Shown piece after piece: positions 24,423-33,780 of a DNA stretch of 64,000 bases. The DNA comes from Phil1 sp040767925 (GTDB lineage Bacteria; Bacillota; Clostridia; Christensenellales; CAG-138), in NCBI GenBank assembly GCA_040767925.1, contig JAXGNN010000001.1:744001-808000 (forward strand). Direction: 5' to 3'. How positions within the stretch are numbered: position 1 is the stretch's first letter; each line of letters starts with the position of its first letter. Position numbers and translations under genes: made by a program. The notes under the pieces were generated by a model. It was given only the letters and a program-made list of their open reading frames with translations. It had not been told where the DNA came from and searched no databases.

Positions 24423-27400
24423 ATGAAGCAAATGAATAAACGATTTTGGAGCCTGCTGCTGTGCATGATGCTGGCGCTGGCCATGCTGCCTGCGACGGCT
24501 TCTGCGGATCCGATGCCCGCCCCCCTGCAGGAAGGATGGACAAAAATCGCAGGGGTTACAAGCGGCGACACAGACCACAGTGTGTATAACTGCTATGGAA
24601 TCGCAGTAAACGACTCAGGCCTCCCCGATGTGATGCCTAACATCTATGTGACAACCGGCTCGTTTTTTTACCGCGTCATGAAAGGCACGTACAACTCCGG
24701 CTCCGGCGCATATACTTTTAGCGATATCGGCGGCACCAACAAACCCGCCTTTGATGTGAACAATATGCCTGTCAGTCTGGCGATCGCCAACCATTTTGGC
24801 GACGACGGCAATTTATATGTTGCGACCAATAACATGTACACCAACCCTGCCAGGGAAAAGATATGGAAAGTCGACGGCGCAGGCTGGACGGATATCACGT
24901 ATGGGTTGGGAATCAATTCGCCCTCCATCGCCACCTCCAACGGGGATGTGTACGCCGTGCCAAGGAACAGCAACCGGACGCTGTCCATCCTTTGGGGAGG
25001 TAGTACTGTATGGGTAACAGTTTCTCTCGCTTCTTCCATTCGCGATGAACTGGTGGCGGTTGCAGCACCGCACCCAAACACCAGCGGCGGAGTTTTTGTG
25101 CTGGACAAGACCGGAAAAATCTGGCGGGTTACTTTTGGAGAGTTTGGACCCGGTACTACACTTGAAGCGTGTACCTTGGTAGCCACCGCCCCCAGCGGCA
25201 GCGGCTCCGGCTTGACTGTTTACGCAAAGGATTATTCTGACAAGCACTTTGACTTTTTTGTAGCGGATGCGACGAATGACTGCGTTCAGGCGCTGCTGTA
25301 TGAAACCAACGGCAGCTTGCCGTATGCCACCCAATCGTGGGTCGTCATGAAGAACGGCTCGACCAACGCCTTCGTTAACCCAACCGGCGTCGCGGTAGAC
25401 AGCATGGGCAATCTGTATGTGACGGACCCGGGCGCGGCTAACGTCGGCACGGCGGGTACCGGCGCTGTTTTCAGGCAGCATCCTGTTCCTCGGCTTTCGT
25501 GGATGACTCAGCCGGGCAACGGCGTAAGCGGAGGACTCCTATCATTGCAGCCGACAGTCAAGCTCATGTATACGGGCCTATACGGGGATATGGTTGCCAC
25601 GGGAAACAGCATAAACCAGATGACGGTGACCCTCACCTCGGGCTCGGGAACGCTGCTTGGCACACAGACGGTGACGCTGCAAAACGGAGTCGCCGCATTC
25701 ACCAATCTCGGCGTAACCGGGCCGGGTACCTATACGTTGACCGCAACCTGCGCGGGACTTAGCAGCGTAAGCAACAGCTTCACGATAAATTCGCCGCCGC
25801 CGACTTACAGCGTCACCGTACAGAACGATGGACACGGAACGGGGAGCGCCGATCCCGCGACGGCGGCCGAGGACGCAACCGTAACGCTGAGCAGTTCGCC
25901 GAGCGCGGGCTACCACTTCAAGGAGTGGCAGGTCGTCAGCCCTTCGGGCCTGACCCTCACCGGAAACACGTTCATCATGCCGGGCGAGGCGGTAACCGTA
26001 AAGGCTGTCTTCGAGGCCGACCCGGCCCCGGCCTACACGGGCCCGCTGTATTTTAAGGTCGGCGCGGGCGAGAACCGGTTCTACTACGGCGACCCGGATG
26101 GCGGCGGGATTGCGGCGACCGACCTTTCCGGATGGAGCTTCGCTGGCGGCGTTCTCACGCTGGATGGCTTTGAGTGGGAGACCCCTGCCGCGACCGCTTT
26201 GGCTGTCACTGGCGGCGATCTGACGATCCGGCTCGCCGACGGCAGCGAGAACTCGGTCGTTTCCAATTTCGACGGCGACGGCGCGGACGATACCTTCGGC
26301 ATCTACATGAGATCCGGGCTCCTGACGATAGAGGGCGACACCGGAAGCCTGACCGTCCGGAGCGGCGGGACCAGAAGAGGTCACAGCTTCGGCATTTACA
26401 TGAGCACCGGCGCTCTTGAGATAACAGGCGGCCATGTGATTGCTATGAGCCGCAGCTGGTCCGGCGGCGTAAGCGGAACCTGCGGCGGCATCGGCGCCCA
26501 CGCCATAACCATAAGCGGCGGCACAGTGAACGCCGAGGCCACCGACGCGAAAACAAGCTGCTACGGCATTTTCGGCCTGGATGTAACGATCGAGGGCGGC
26601 ACCGTGAACGCGACCGCCGGCTGGGCAAACGGCGGCGGTATGCTTGTAAACGGCAAAGGCGTCAGCGTGGGGCTCCTCGCGGGAGCCGGGGATGTGCGGA
26701 TCACCGGCGGAGCCGTGAACGCCACCAGCGACGGGGCGACGAACCTCAGCGCGGGCATCGGGGCGATGGGTGACGCGACGGTGAGCGGCAGCGGCGGCAA
26801 CGTGCTGATTGCCGGCGGCAGCGTGAGCGCTGCGGCGGGAGACGGAACGGACGATGAAAGCCTGAGCTTTGGGATTGCCGCGGTGTTCATAGATGAAGCC
26901 GTCGGCCTGACGGCGGGCAGCCTGTCGATTTCCGGTTGCACGGTGACCGCCACAGGCCACACGCAAGCGCTGTTCACGATGGCGGGACCTATTACAATCG
27001 CCGCCGCGTACCGGTATTGGACCAACACAGATCCTTCCGAATCGGGGGCCGTAGGGCCGGTGAACGGCTTCGCGACGCCGTTTGCCAACACCGGTGGGAT
27101 ATATAAGTATGTTAAAATCGCCCCCGCGCCGAAATACACGGTCACCGTGACAAACGGAAGCGGCGAGGGCAGCTACGCCCAGGGCGCGACGGTAACCCTG
27201 ATCGCGGGCGCCACTCCGGGCGGACAGCGGTTCAAGGAATGGAGCATTGCGCCGGACGTAACCCTTGTGGGCGGAACGGCCCAAACCGATTCCACAGTGC
27301 AGTTTATCATGCCGGGAGAAGCCGTTGCGGCGAGCGCCGTATATGAAGACCTGCCTCCGTCGGAATACGCGATCAATGTGCAGAGCGACGGAAACGGAAC

Positions 27401-28613
27401 GGCAAGCGCTTCCGCCTCCTCGGCTGCGGCAGGGACGGAAATCACGCTGAGCGCCACGCCAAACGGCGGGTATCGGCTCAAGGAGTGGCAGGTCGTCAGC
27501 GGCGGCGTGACCATTGCAGACAACAAATTCTTCATGCCGGCCAACGATGTGACGGTGAAAGCCATCTTTGAATCCACCGCCGTGTCCGTGACAGGCATCA
27601 CCGTCACCGGCGAAGGCGAAGCGAACAGCGTTACGGTGACCGGCACGCTCCAGATGCACGCCGCCGTAGAGCCGTCCGAAGCCACCAACAAAGACGTGAC
27701 ATGGAGCATTGCCGCCGGAAGCGGCGGCGCGTCGATCAATCCGTCCGGACTATTAACGGCGAGCGAAGCGGGCAAAGTCACCGTCCGCGCGACGGCGCAG
27801 GACGGCTCCGGCGTATATGGCGAAAAGGAAATCACCATCACGAATCCGCCGCCTGCGGGAACGGCTCCGACGATTGCGACAACCTCCCTGCCGGGCGGTG
27901 CTGTAGGCACGGCGTACACCGCAACCCTTGCGGCCGCCGGCGACGCAACGATCGCATGGAGCGTCGACACCGGCGCATTGCCGGCCGGGCTGAGCCTTTC
28001 CACCACCGGCGTGCTTTCCGGCACGCCCACGGCGGCGGGCACGTTCAACTTCACCGTCGAGGCGACGAACGAGGCGGGCAGCGATACGCAGGCGCTGGGC
28101 ATCGTAATCCGTCCCGCGACGCAACCCGAAACCTCCCAATACGCCTTCCGCACGCTGACGAACCAAGCCACAGGGGTTACGGTATCCGGCGCCATCCATA
28201 AAGACGCGTGGCTTACGGTAACGAATATGAACTTGGGCAACGACCCGGCCTGCGACGCCATCCGGGCGGCGCAAAAGCGCGGCGATCTCATACTCGGCTT
28301 CGACATCGGGTTGAGCCATGGCTATCTAGAGCCGCTCACCATCTCTATCCCCGTGGGCAGCGCGTACGACGGCCGGACGGTCACTATCCTGCACTGCGTC
28401 AACGGCAAACTGGAGACGTTTATCGTCGTGGTGGCAAACGGAAAAGCGACGTTCACCGTCACTTCGCTCTCGCCATTCGCGGTAGTGCGCGGTCTGCTCC
28501 TGCAAATCGACCCGCCCAGGACAGGCGATACGGCAACGCTATGGGGCTTTGTTATGATCGGCCTGGCTGTGTCGTATGCGGGCTGGATTGTGCTAAAGCG
28601 GCGCAGAGCATAA
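24423..28613 (+). CDS. Large multi-domain surface protein with C-terminal anchoring signal
   Basis: 1396 residues. A signal peptide ends near ATASA. Residues 30-360 are a beta-propeller-like, NHL-type region (VAVDSMGNLYVTDPG). Next comes an Ig-like domain, then a first InlB B-repeat-type module (about 460-540). A carbohydrate-binding-like domain with ISGGTVNA and ITGGAVNA repeats follows (about 540-900). Two further B-repeat modules, a Big2-type domain (VSVTGITVTGEGE), a putative Ig domain (SLPGGAVGTAYTATL) and a C-terminal module shared with the 14268-16433 ORF complete it. It ends PPRTGD, membrane helix, KRRRA, a sortase-type sorting signal variant. AAGGAGG precedes the ATG. Likely displayed on the cell wall and controlled by the LytTR system upstream. 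Confidence 0.82.
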   Translation: MKQMNKRFWSLLLCMMLALAMLPATASADPMPAPLQEGWTKIAGVTSGDTDHSVYNCYGIAVNDSGLPDVMPNIYVTTGSFFYRVMKGTYNSGSGAYTFSDIGGTNKPAFDVNNMPVSLAIANHFGDDGNLYVATNNMYTNPAREKIWKVDGAGWTDITYGLGINSPSIATSNGDVYAVPRNSNRTLSILWGGSTVWVTVSLASSIRDELVAVAAPHPNTSGGVFVLDKTGKIWRVTFGEFGPGTTLEACTLVATAPSGSGSGLTVYAKDYSDKHFDFFVADATNDCVQALLYETNGSLPYATQSWVVMKNGSTNAFVNPTGVAVDSMGNLYVTDPGAANVGTAGTGAVFRQHPVPRLSWMTQPGNGVSGGLLSLQPTVKLMYTGLYGDMVATGNSINQMTVTLTSGSGTLLGTQTVTLQNGVAAFTNLGVTGPGTYTLTATCAGLSSVSNSFTINSPPPTYSVTVQNDGHGTGSADPATAAEDATVTLSSSPSAGYHFKEWQVVSPSGLTLTGNTFIMPGEAVTVKAVFEADPAPAYTGPLYFKVGAGENRFYYGDPDGGGIAATDLSGWSFAGGVLTLDGFEWETPAATALAVTGGDLTIRLADGSENSVVSNFDGDGADDTFGIYMRSGLLTIEGDTGSLTVRSGGTRRGHSFGIYMSTGALEITGGHVIAMSRSWSGGVSGTCGGIGAHAITISGGTVNAEATDAKTSCYGIFGLDVTIEGGTVNATAGWANGGGMLVNGKGVSVGLLAGAGDVRITGGAVNATSDGATNLSAGIGAMGDATVSGSGGNVLIAGGSVSAAAGDGTDDESLSFGIAAVFIDEAVGLTAGSLSISGCTVTATGHTQALFTMAGPITIAAAYRYWTNTDPSESGAVGPVNGFATPFANTGGIYKYVKIAPAPKYTVTVTNGSGEGSYAQGATVTLIAGATPGGQRFKEWSIAPDVTLVGGTAQTDSTVQFIMPGEAVAASAVYEDLPPSEYAINVQSDGNGTASASASSAAAGTEITLSATPNGGYRLKEWQVVSGGVTIADNKFFMPANDVTVKAIFESTAVSVTGITVTGEGEANSVTVTGTLQMHAAVEPSEATNKDVTWSIAAGSGGASINPSGLLTASEAGKVTVRATAQDGSGVYGEKEITITNPPPAGTAPTIATTSLPGGAVGTAYTATLAAAGDATIAWSVDTGALPAGLSLSTTGVLSGTPTAAGTFNFTVEATNEAGSDTQALGIVIRPATQPETSQYAFRTLTNQATGVTVSGAIHKDAWLTVTNMNLGNDPACDAIRAAQKRGDLILGFDIGLSHGYLEPLTISIPVGSAYDGRTVTILHCVNGKLETFIVVVANGKATFTVTSLSPFAVVRGLLLQIDPPRTGDTATLWGFVMIGLAVSYAGWIVLKRRRA

Positions 28614-28627
28614 AAACGCCGTTTGGG

Positions 28628-28663
28628 AAAAGGACGGGAGCATTGTGCTTTCGTCCTTTTTTG
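28628..28663 (+). terminator. Rho-independent terminator after the surface protein gene
   Basis: AAAAGGACG (28628-28636) pairs with CGTCCTTTT (28652-28660) followed by further T residues. The remaining 28664-28839 stretch has no clear gene; a TAGAAT at 28814-28819 may serve the next operon. Confidence 0.7.
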
Positions 28664-28839
28664 TATGGCAAATCATAAGAAATCGCCGTTTACCATCAGC
28701 GGCGGATGCTCTTTTGCTATACTTCCTTTGGAGAACGGATACAATACCCCGACGGCACAAAACGCATCCTGGACGGCGCCTGATGTTTTACTGTCATTTA
28801 ACCTTCCGTGCTGTAGAATGGTACGTAGAGGTGACGATC

Positions 28840-29523
28840 ATGAAAATCCTTCTGGTGGAAGACGATAAAACCCTGCATAAATCGGTTTTCACGGGTTTGA
28901 AGAAGCTCGGCTACGCCGTCGATTCCGCTTATGACGGCGAGGAAGCCCTCGGACAATATGAGGTCAATTCCTACGATGCCGTTGTGCTGGACCTGAACCT
29001 CCCTCTGATCGACGGGATGGAGGTGCTCCGAAGGATAAGGGCGACGGACGCTTTCATCAAAATATTGATCCTTTCCGCCCGCTGCGAGGTCGATGATAAA
29101 ATTCAGGGACTGGACGGCGGCGCAAACGATTATATGAGTAAACCCTTTCATTTCAGGGAGCTGGAGGCGCGTCTGCGGGCGCTGATTTACAGGAAATTCG
29201 AGCAGACCGGGACGGTGATCGCGCACGGGGAGCTTACGCTTGATGCCGCGCGAAAAGCGGTTTTTCTCGGCGGCTCCCAGGTGGAGCTGACAAAAAAAGA
29301 ATTCGGCATACTGGAATATCTGCTTTTGCACAGGGAAAGGCCCGTCGGCATGGAAGAGCTGATCGAGCATGTCTGGGACAGCGAAACCGATTTATTTTCC
29401 AATACATTCAAGGCGCATGTCAGCTCGTTGCGGCATAAGCTCTCCGCGGCGGCCGGAGGCAAAGATTTTATTGAAAACATGAGGGGCGTCGGATATCGCC
29501 TCGCGGAGGCGCCGCATGAGTAA
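28840..29523 (+). CDS. OmpR/PhoB family response regulator
   Basis: 228 residues from the ATG at 28840 (AGAGGTGA six bases upstream). The receiver domain has the acidic pair EDD, Asp51 in VVLDLNLP and Lys in MSKPFHF. The winged-helix output domain shows the family pattern LTKKEFGILEYLLLHRERPV and the C-terminal VGYRL. It overlaps the kinase gene by 8 bases. With the following MacB-like transporter this resembles envelope-stress or antimicrobial-peptide response modules, but no resistance determinant is specifically recognisable. Confidence 0.88.
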   Translation: MKILLVEDDKTLHKSVFTGLKKLGYAVDSAYDGEEALGQYEVNSYDAVVLDLNLPLIDGMEVLRRIRATDAFIKILILSARCEVDDKIQGLDGGANDYMSKPFHFRELEARLRALIYRKFEQTGTVIAHGELTLDAARKAVFLGGSQVELTKKEFGILEYLLLHRERPVGMEELIEHVWDSETDLFSNTFKAHVSSLRHKLSAAAGGKDFIENMRGVGYRLAEAPHE

Positions 29524-30640
29524 AAACAAGATGACATTGCGGCTGCGCCTCACCCTGCTGATGAGCGCCATTCTGATCGCCGCCTGCGGCGTCTTTCTGC
29601 TCGCGTCCACTCTTTCGGCGCAGGATGCCTATCGTTTTCCCGGCGACGAAGTTCCCGCGCAGGTTCAGGGGACGCCGCCGGAAATCCCTTCCTCGCTTGA
29701 AGAAAAAATGCTCATCATCAAAAAAGAGCAGGATGAAACCTTCGCGAACCGGAACGCCGCGATCTTCGCTTTCATCATCCTTCTAAGCGCCGGAGCTACT
29801 TATTTGATCGCGGGAAAAGCCCTGGAGCCCATCACGAGGCTTTGCGCGGAGGTCGGCGGAATGGATGAAAACAAATTGTCTCATCGGGTCGCGACGCCCC
29901 GCTCGAGCGACGAGGTGTCAGCGCTGGCGGCGGCATTCAACAAAATGCTGGCGCGAATGGAAAAAGCGTTCGAATCGCAGAAGAATTTTTCCGCGAAAGC
30001 GGCGCACGAACTGCGCACGCCGCTCGCCGGGATCGTTTCAAGCGTCGAGGTTTTGCTTTTAGACGAACTGCCAAACCCAACGGAGTGCAAGGAAACGCTC
30101 AATGACGTGCTTCAAAGCGCCATGCGGTTAAGCGCCCTCGTGGACGGCCTGCTTGAGCTGAACAGCGGCCTGCGGACAATCGATTGCGAATCGTTTCCCG
30201 CCAGGGAGTTGATCGCCTCCATAGAAAACGAATTGTCCCATGAACTGCTGGAAAAAGGGATCGCGCTGGACAACCGATGCGGCGAGTTTCAGTTATACGG
30301 CGAAAAGAACATGCTCTACCGCGCGTTTTTCAACCTGATCCGCAACGCCGTCAGATACAATCGGCAAAACGGCGCGGTTTCGGCTACGGCCCGTGAGGAA
30401 GGCGATTTCACGGTCGTCGCGGTGCGCGACACCGGCGTCGGCATACCCGAACCGGAGCTCGAACGAGTATTTGAGCCGCTGTATTGCGTGGACAAATCCT
30501 GGTCGCGGGAACTCGGCGGCAGCGGGCTTGGGCTTTCCATCGTAAAGGCAATCGTCGAAAAGCACGGCGGCGGCGTTTCCGTCAAAAGCCGGCTTGGCGA
30601 ATGGACGGAATTCACCGTGAGACTTCCCAAGCGGATCTAG
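29516..30640 (+). CDS. Sensor histidine kinase (HisKA-HATPase)
   Basis: 374 residues. Two membrane helices (about 12-33 and 82-100) enclose a short outer loop of about 45 residues, so direct small-ligand sensing outside is limited. A HAMP-like region follows, then the HisKA motif KAAHELRTPLAG with His164 and a HATPase domain (N box FFNLIRNAVRYNRQNG, DTGVGIP, GGSGLGLSIVKAI). It is paired with the OmpR-type regulator and followed by a strong terminator, so the transporter downstream is a separate unit. Confidence 0.88.
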   Translation: MSKNKMTLRLRLTLLMSAILIAACGVFLLASTLSAQDAYRFPGDEVPAQVQGTPPEIPSSLEEKMLIIKKEQDETFANRNAAIFAFIILLSAGATYLIAGKALEPITRLCAEVGGMDENKLSHRVATPRSSDEVSALAAAFNKMLARMEKAFESQKNFSAKAAHELRTPLAGIVSSVEVLLLDELPNPTECKETLNDVLQSAMRLSALVDGLLELNSGLRTIDCESFPARELIASIENELSHELLEKGIALDNRCGEFQLYGEKNMLYRAFFNLIRNAVRYNRQNGAVSATAREEGDFTVVAVRDTGVGIPEPELERVFEPLYCVDKSWSRELGGSGLGLSIVKAIVEKHGGGVSVKSRLGEWTEFTVRLPKRI

Positions 30641-30657
30641 CATAAGATTAAGAGCAG

Positions 30658-30690
30658 AGCCCGGAAAATTTCGCCGGGCTTTTTTATTTT
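30658..30690 (+). terminator. Rho-independent terminator after the kinase gene
   Basis: AGCCCGG (30658-30664) pairs with CCGGGCT (30674-30680), followed by a long T-rich run (TTTTTATTTT). Confidence 0.8.
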
Positions 30691-30767
30691 ACCGCGGCTT
30701 AACCCCACGTCCGCTAAAATCGAATCGTCGCATGGGACGCCGCCATGCCGGAAAAGGAGGACTGCTG

Positions 30768-32051
30768 ATGTATCTCATCCGAAAATCGCTGAAAAACCTC
30801 AAAAAGAACAAGGCGCGGAACATCGTGGTGTTCATGATGCTTTTCGTCGCGATCCTGGCTTCGATGGTAAGCCTGACGCTGTTCAACGTGACGCGGCAGA
30901 TCTACGCCGCGACCGAGAACTACTACGCGGGCGAGGTGACGATCGCGTCCGCCGACGGGAGCGGAACGGCTCCGGAGCTGTCCGCCGACCAATGGAAGCT
31001 ATATGCCGACAGCCCGTATCTTCGCAGCCATGTAATTTATAAAAGCATGCCTATTGTGGCGATCGGACTCGAGCTGATCGACGGGGAATATTACACCGAA
31101 GAAAATCCGGGCAACGGCCAAAAGACGATAAGCATCCCGAACGCCAGAGTATACGCTCTTCTGGACGAGCGGAGCCATGATGATTTCAGTTATGGAGAAA
31201 GGGTGATTACCCTCGGCTCCTTTCCCGGCAGCGTAACGGAATGCATGCTTTCGAGCGATTTGGCGGAAAGAAACAACTTAACGGTGGGCGATACAATCAC
31301 TTTTATTTTAGGCAGGGACCGCTCTGAAAAGACGCTGACCGTTTCCGGCATCTATGCGGATTCCACCGTGGAACTGCGGCAGGCAAACCACAGATCGCCC
31401 GCGCTCAACGCGCGCAACGACATCATCGTGACCTGTGGATTCCTGGAAGAATTCGACGACGCGCTGGATTCGCCGGCCTCCTTTCTTCTCAAAGACGCGG
31501 GGGAGCTGGGCGATTTTCAGCAGGAGCTTTACGCCAAAGGCCTGCCGAAAAGTTACATTGTGGAATACGACGCGACCAGATATGACGCGGCAATCGCGGA
31601 GATCGGCGGCATGGCGAAGATCGTGACGCTGTTTTTCTCGATCGTCGCCCTGATCGGAACCAGCGTCGTTTTCCTGATGAACCTCTTTGCGTTGCGGGAG
31701 CGGCAGTATGAAATCGGCGTGCTGCGCGCGATCGGGATGCCCAAAGCAAAGGTCGCTTTCCTGCTCGTCAGCGAAATGATGATCCTCGCGGCGGCGGGCA
31801 TCGTATTTGCGGTGATCGCCGGAATATTTCTGAATCCCCCCGTCGTGGATTACATGATGCGTCTCGAGATGAACCACGAGTTGCCCTCCGCGCTCAAATC
31901 GGCGGTAAGCGGGATCAACAGCGCGCTCCCGTCGCTCGCGGTTCTCGAGCTGATCGCGTCTACGGGGCTGCTCGTTTTGCTGGCCGGTTCCGCGACCATC
32001 GCGAGCATTGTGCGCTTTGATCCGACGCAAATACTGGCCGAGAGAAATTAG
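30768..32051 (+). CDS. MacB/FtsX-like ABC transporter permease
   Basis: 427 residues from the ATG at 30768, with AAAAGGAGG just upstream. One N-terminal helix (about 15-40) is followed by a large extracytoplasmic MacB_PCD-like domain and three C-terminal helices with the FtsX-type segment (ERQYEIGVLRAIGMPKAKV). This layout fits a mechanotransmission-type exporter or lipoprotein/peptide transporter. Its ATPase is encoded 10 bases downstream. Regulation by the two-component system upstream is a reasonable guess from adjacency. Confidence 0.85.
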   Translation: MYLIRKSLKNLKKNKARNIVVFMMLFVAILASMVSLTLFNVTRQIYAATENYYAGEVTIASADGSGTAPELSADQWKLYADSPYLRSHVIYKSMPIVAIGLELIDGEYYTEENPGNGQKTISIPNARVYALLDERSHDDFSYGERVITLGSFPGSVTECMLSSDLAERNNLTVGDTITFILGRDRSEKTLTVSGIYADSTVELRQANHRSPALNARNDIIVTCGFLEEFDDALDSPASFLLKDAGELGDFQQELYAKGLPKSYIVEYDATRYDAAIAEIGGMAKIVTLFFSIVALIGTSVVFLMNLFALRERQYEIGVLRAIGMPKAKVAFLLVSEMMILAAAGIVFAVIAGIFLNPPVVDYMMRLEMNHELPSALKSAVSGINSALPSLAVLELIASTGLLVLLAGSATIASIVRFDPTQILAERN

Positions 32052-32061
32052 GGAGGGTGTT

Positions 32062-32763
32062 ATGGCTCTATTATCAATGGACAACGTTTCTTTTTCGTAT
32101 GACGGCGGCGCAAAGACGGTGCTGCGCGGCGTAAACGCGGAGTTTGAGGGCGGGAAGATTTACACCATTTCCGGCGAATCCGGCTCGGGGAAAACAACGC
32201 TGCTTTCGCTGCTCGCCGGCCTTACAACCTCGTATCGCGGCGAAATCCGATACAAGGGCGTCGACATCAGGGGCATCGACAGCGACCGTTACCGTTCCAA
32301 CGAAGTCGGCGTGATCTTTCAAAGCTATAATCTGCTGCTGGCGGATACGGCCGCGGAAAACGTCGAGCTTTCCGTTCAGTTGAGCGGGCGCGCCGATAGG
32401 CAAGCAAAAGCGATCGCCTATGAGCTTCTTGAGAAGGTCGGGCTGGATCGGGAGAAGGCGGATCGGAAAGTCCTCAAGCTGTCCGGCGGCGAGCAGCAGC
32501 GGGTGGCGATCGCCCGAAGCCTGTCCTTCGGTCCGAACCTGATCGTCGCCGACGAGCCGACGGGAAATCTCGACGAGAAAAACGAGAACGACATCATGGA
32601 GATATTCCAAAATCTCGCCCGCGAAGAGGGGAAATGCGTCATCATCGTCACGCACTCGAAAACGGTTCCCGATTATGCGGATATCAGGCTCCAATTAAAA
32701 AACGGGCAATTGGTGGCCGCAGACAGTGCAGCACCGATACCGTCTAGCAGGGCGCAGTTTTAG
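32062..32763 (+). CDS. MacB/LolD-like ABC transporter ATP-binding protein
   Basis: 233 residues from the ATG at 32062, after GGGAGGG. Walker A is GESGSGKTT, the signature LSGGEQQRVAIARSL, Walker B LIVADEPTGNLD, and the H-loop IIVTHSK. Length and the EPTGNLDEKN motif fit the LolD/MacB/FtsE group that pairs with FtsX-type permeases. It completes the transporter with the preceding gene. Confidence 0.88.
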   Translation: MALLSMDNVSFSYDGGAKTVLRGVNAEFEGGKIYTISGESGSGKTTLLSLLAGLTTSYRGEIRYKGVDIRGIDSDRYRSNEVGVIFQSYNLLLADTAAENVELSVQLSGRADRQAKAIAYELLEKVGLDREKADRKVLKLSGGEQQRVAIARSLSFGPNLIVADEPTGNLDEKNENDIMEIFQNLAREEGKCVIIVTHSKTVPDYADIRLQLKNGQLVAADSAAPIPSSRAQF

Positions 32764-32909
32764 TTGCCACAGCAAGCCGCACGGTTTTAAGAAGGACGGA
32801 GCCCGTTGCGGACGGGCAGTTCAAACGCGTTTTTCTACGAGCTGTTAGCTCTTTATTATCCGGGCTACTAAATCCGGCAATATGCGATTTTAGTCAGCAG
32901 ACAACCCGC

Positions 32910-32938
32910 TTGTCTTCTTGTGCTTAGCGCGATATAAT
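32910..32938 (+). promoter_or_regulatory. Sigma-A-like promoter for the 32-residue ORF operon
   Basis: TTGTCT (32910-32915) and TATAAT (32933-32938), 17-base spacer. The rest of the 32764-32984 gap, between the ABC ATPase gene and this operon, shows no other feature I can support. Confidence 0.6.
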
Positions 32939-32984
32939 TGATATGGAACAGGCAAATAATTACACGTTTGGGGGGCGTTTTGAT

Positions 32985-33083
32985 ATGATATATTATCATG
33001 GCAACCCAGTTCTGGAGTATGTTTTCTCCCATCCGGAGTTAAGGCTGGGAAGCCTGACGAGTATGGCAGGAGGCAACAAATGA
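32985..33083 (+). CDS. Small ORF (32 residues), translationally coupled to the membrane protein gene
   Basis: ATG at 32985 preceded by a GGGGGG run at ribosome-site distance; the ORF ends in TGA overlapping the ATG of the next gene (ATGA, 33080-33083). The peptide begins MIYYHGNPVLEYVF and has no membrane segment. The good promoter, ribosome site and stop-start overlap argue that it is translated. It may be a leader that sets translation of the downstream membrane protein. It is too short for homology by eye. Confidence 0.5.
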   Translation: MIYYHGNPVLEYVFSHPELRLGSLTSMAGGNK

Positions 33084-33526
33084 AAAACAGGCTGAGGGCG
33101 CTTATACCGGTATTCGTTTCAGTCTATGCGCTATCAACGATAATTGGGGCGGTCATGGCGGCATCGGACGAAACGTTCCATTTCGGGGAATGGTTGTTCA
33201 GCGGCAGTTTATACCCCTGGTTCGTCCTGTTCTATCATATCCTGATGATCGTTGGCTGCATTTTGATGCTGAAGAAAAACCATGCGAAAGCGTCGAAACA
33301 TGCGCTCATGGCGACGGCTGTGCTGCTTGCCGTCGCGCGGCTGATAGATTCTGTCAAAAGTTTAATTCCTTTGATCAACATGTTTGGATTGCGTAGCCCG
33401 GAAGTCAATAAAGTATTCGCAGAGGCGCTTGTGCGGCCCGGCGGCGCCGCCGCGGAGGTGCTGCTCATCATCATCATATTCCTGTTGTTTTATAAGGACG
33501 CCGCATCCGCGCAGGATGCGCCATAA
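33080..33526 (+). CDS. Four-helix membrane protein of unknown function
   Basis: 148 residues with four predicted membrane helices (about 8-28, 46-66, 75-92 and 125-140). The N-terminus is basic. I do not recognise the family; no catalytic motif is visible. The coupled start with the 32-residue ORF and AGGAGG just before the ATG support expression. Confidence 0.7.
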   Translation: MKNRLRALIPVFVSVYALSTIIGAVMAASDETFHFGEWLFSGSLYPWFVLFYHILMIVGCILMLKKNHAKASKHALMATAVLLAVARLIDSVKSLIPLINMFGLRSPEVNKVFAEALVRPGGAAAEVLLIIIIFLLFYKDAASAQDAP

Positions 33527-33568
33527 CAGCATCAGGCTCACATCTTCGGGAAGACTGTATGTCGGCAT

Positions 33569-33751
33569 ATGAAAAAAGCCGGCTTTTTGACGGAACTGAA
33601 AACGTACCGTCCGTGCGCGTGGTGGACGCGTATTATAGAAAATGGAACGTTCGGGGTCGTCGCCCGCGCGAAATCGAGAAAGGTCCGGCACCCGCTCAAG
33701 GCGAAGAACGCCGCCATCCGATTGGAGCCCGCCCGCGTATTCGCGGCGTAG
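33569..33751 (+). CDS. Possible small protein (60 residues)
   Basis: Opens with MKKAGFLTELKTYRP and ends in a basic segment with SRKVRHPLKAKNA. The codon pattern resembles its neighbours (G/C at third positions), but the ribosome site is poor and it is convergent with the next gene. It may be a short conserved protein or chance. Confidence 0.3.
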   Translation: MKKAGFLTELKTYRPCAWWTRIIENGTFGVVARAKSRKVRHPLKAKNAAIRLEPARVFAA

Positions 33752-33780
33752 CACTTCAGGCGCAACAACAAGGCACGCGC

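Noticed and set aside
26350..26850. GGCGGC-rich repeats in the surface protein as a DNA repeat element
   Set aside because: They encode the ISGGTVNA-type repeats of a carbohydrate-binding-like domain.
25578..27659. 693-codon minus-strand open frame in the surface protein gene
   Set aside because: Antisense to repetitive GC-rich adhesin sequence, low-complexity translation.
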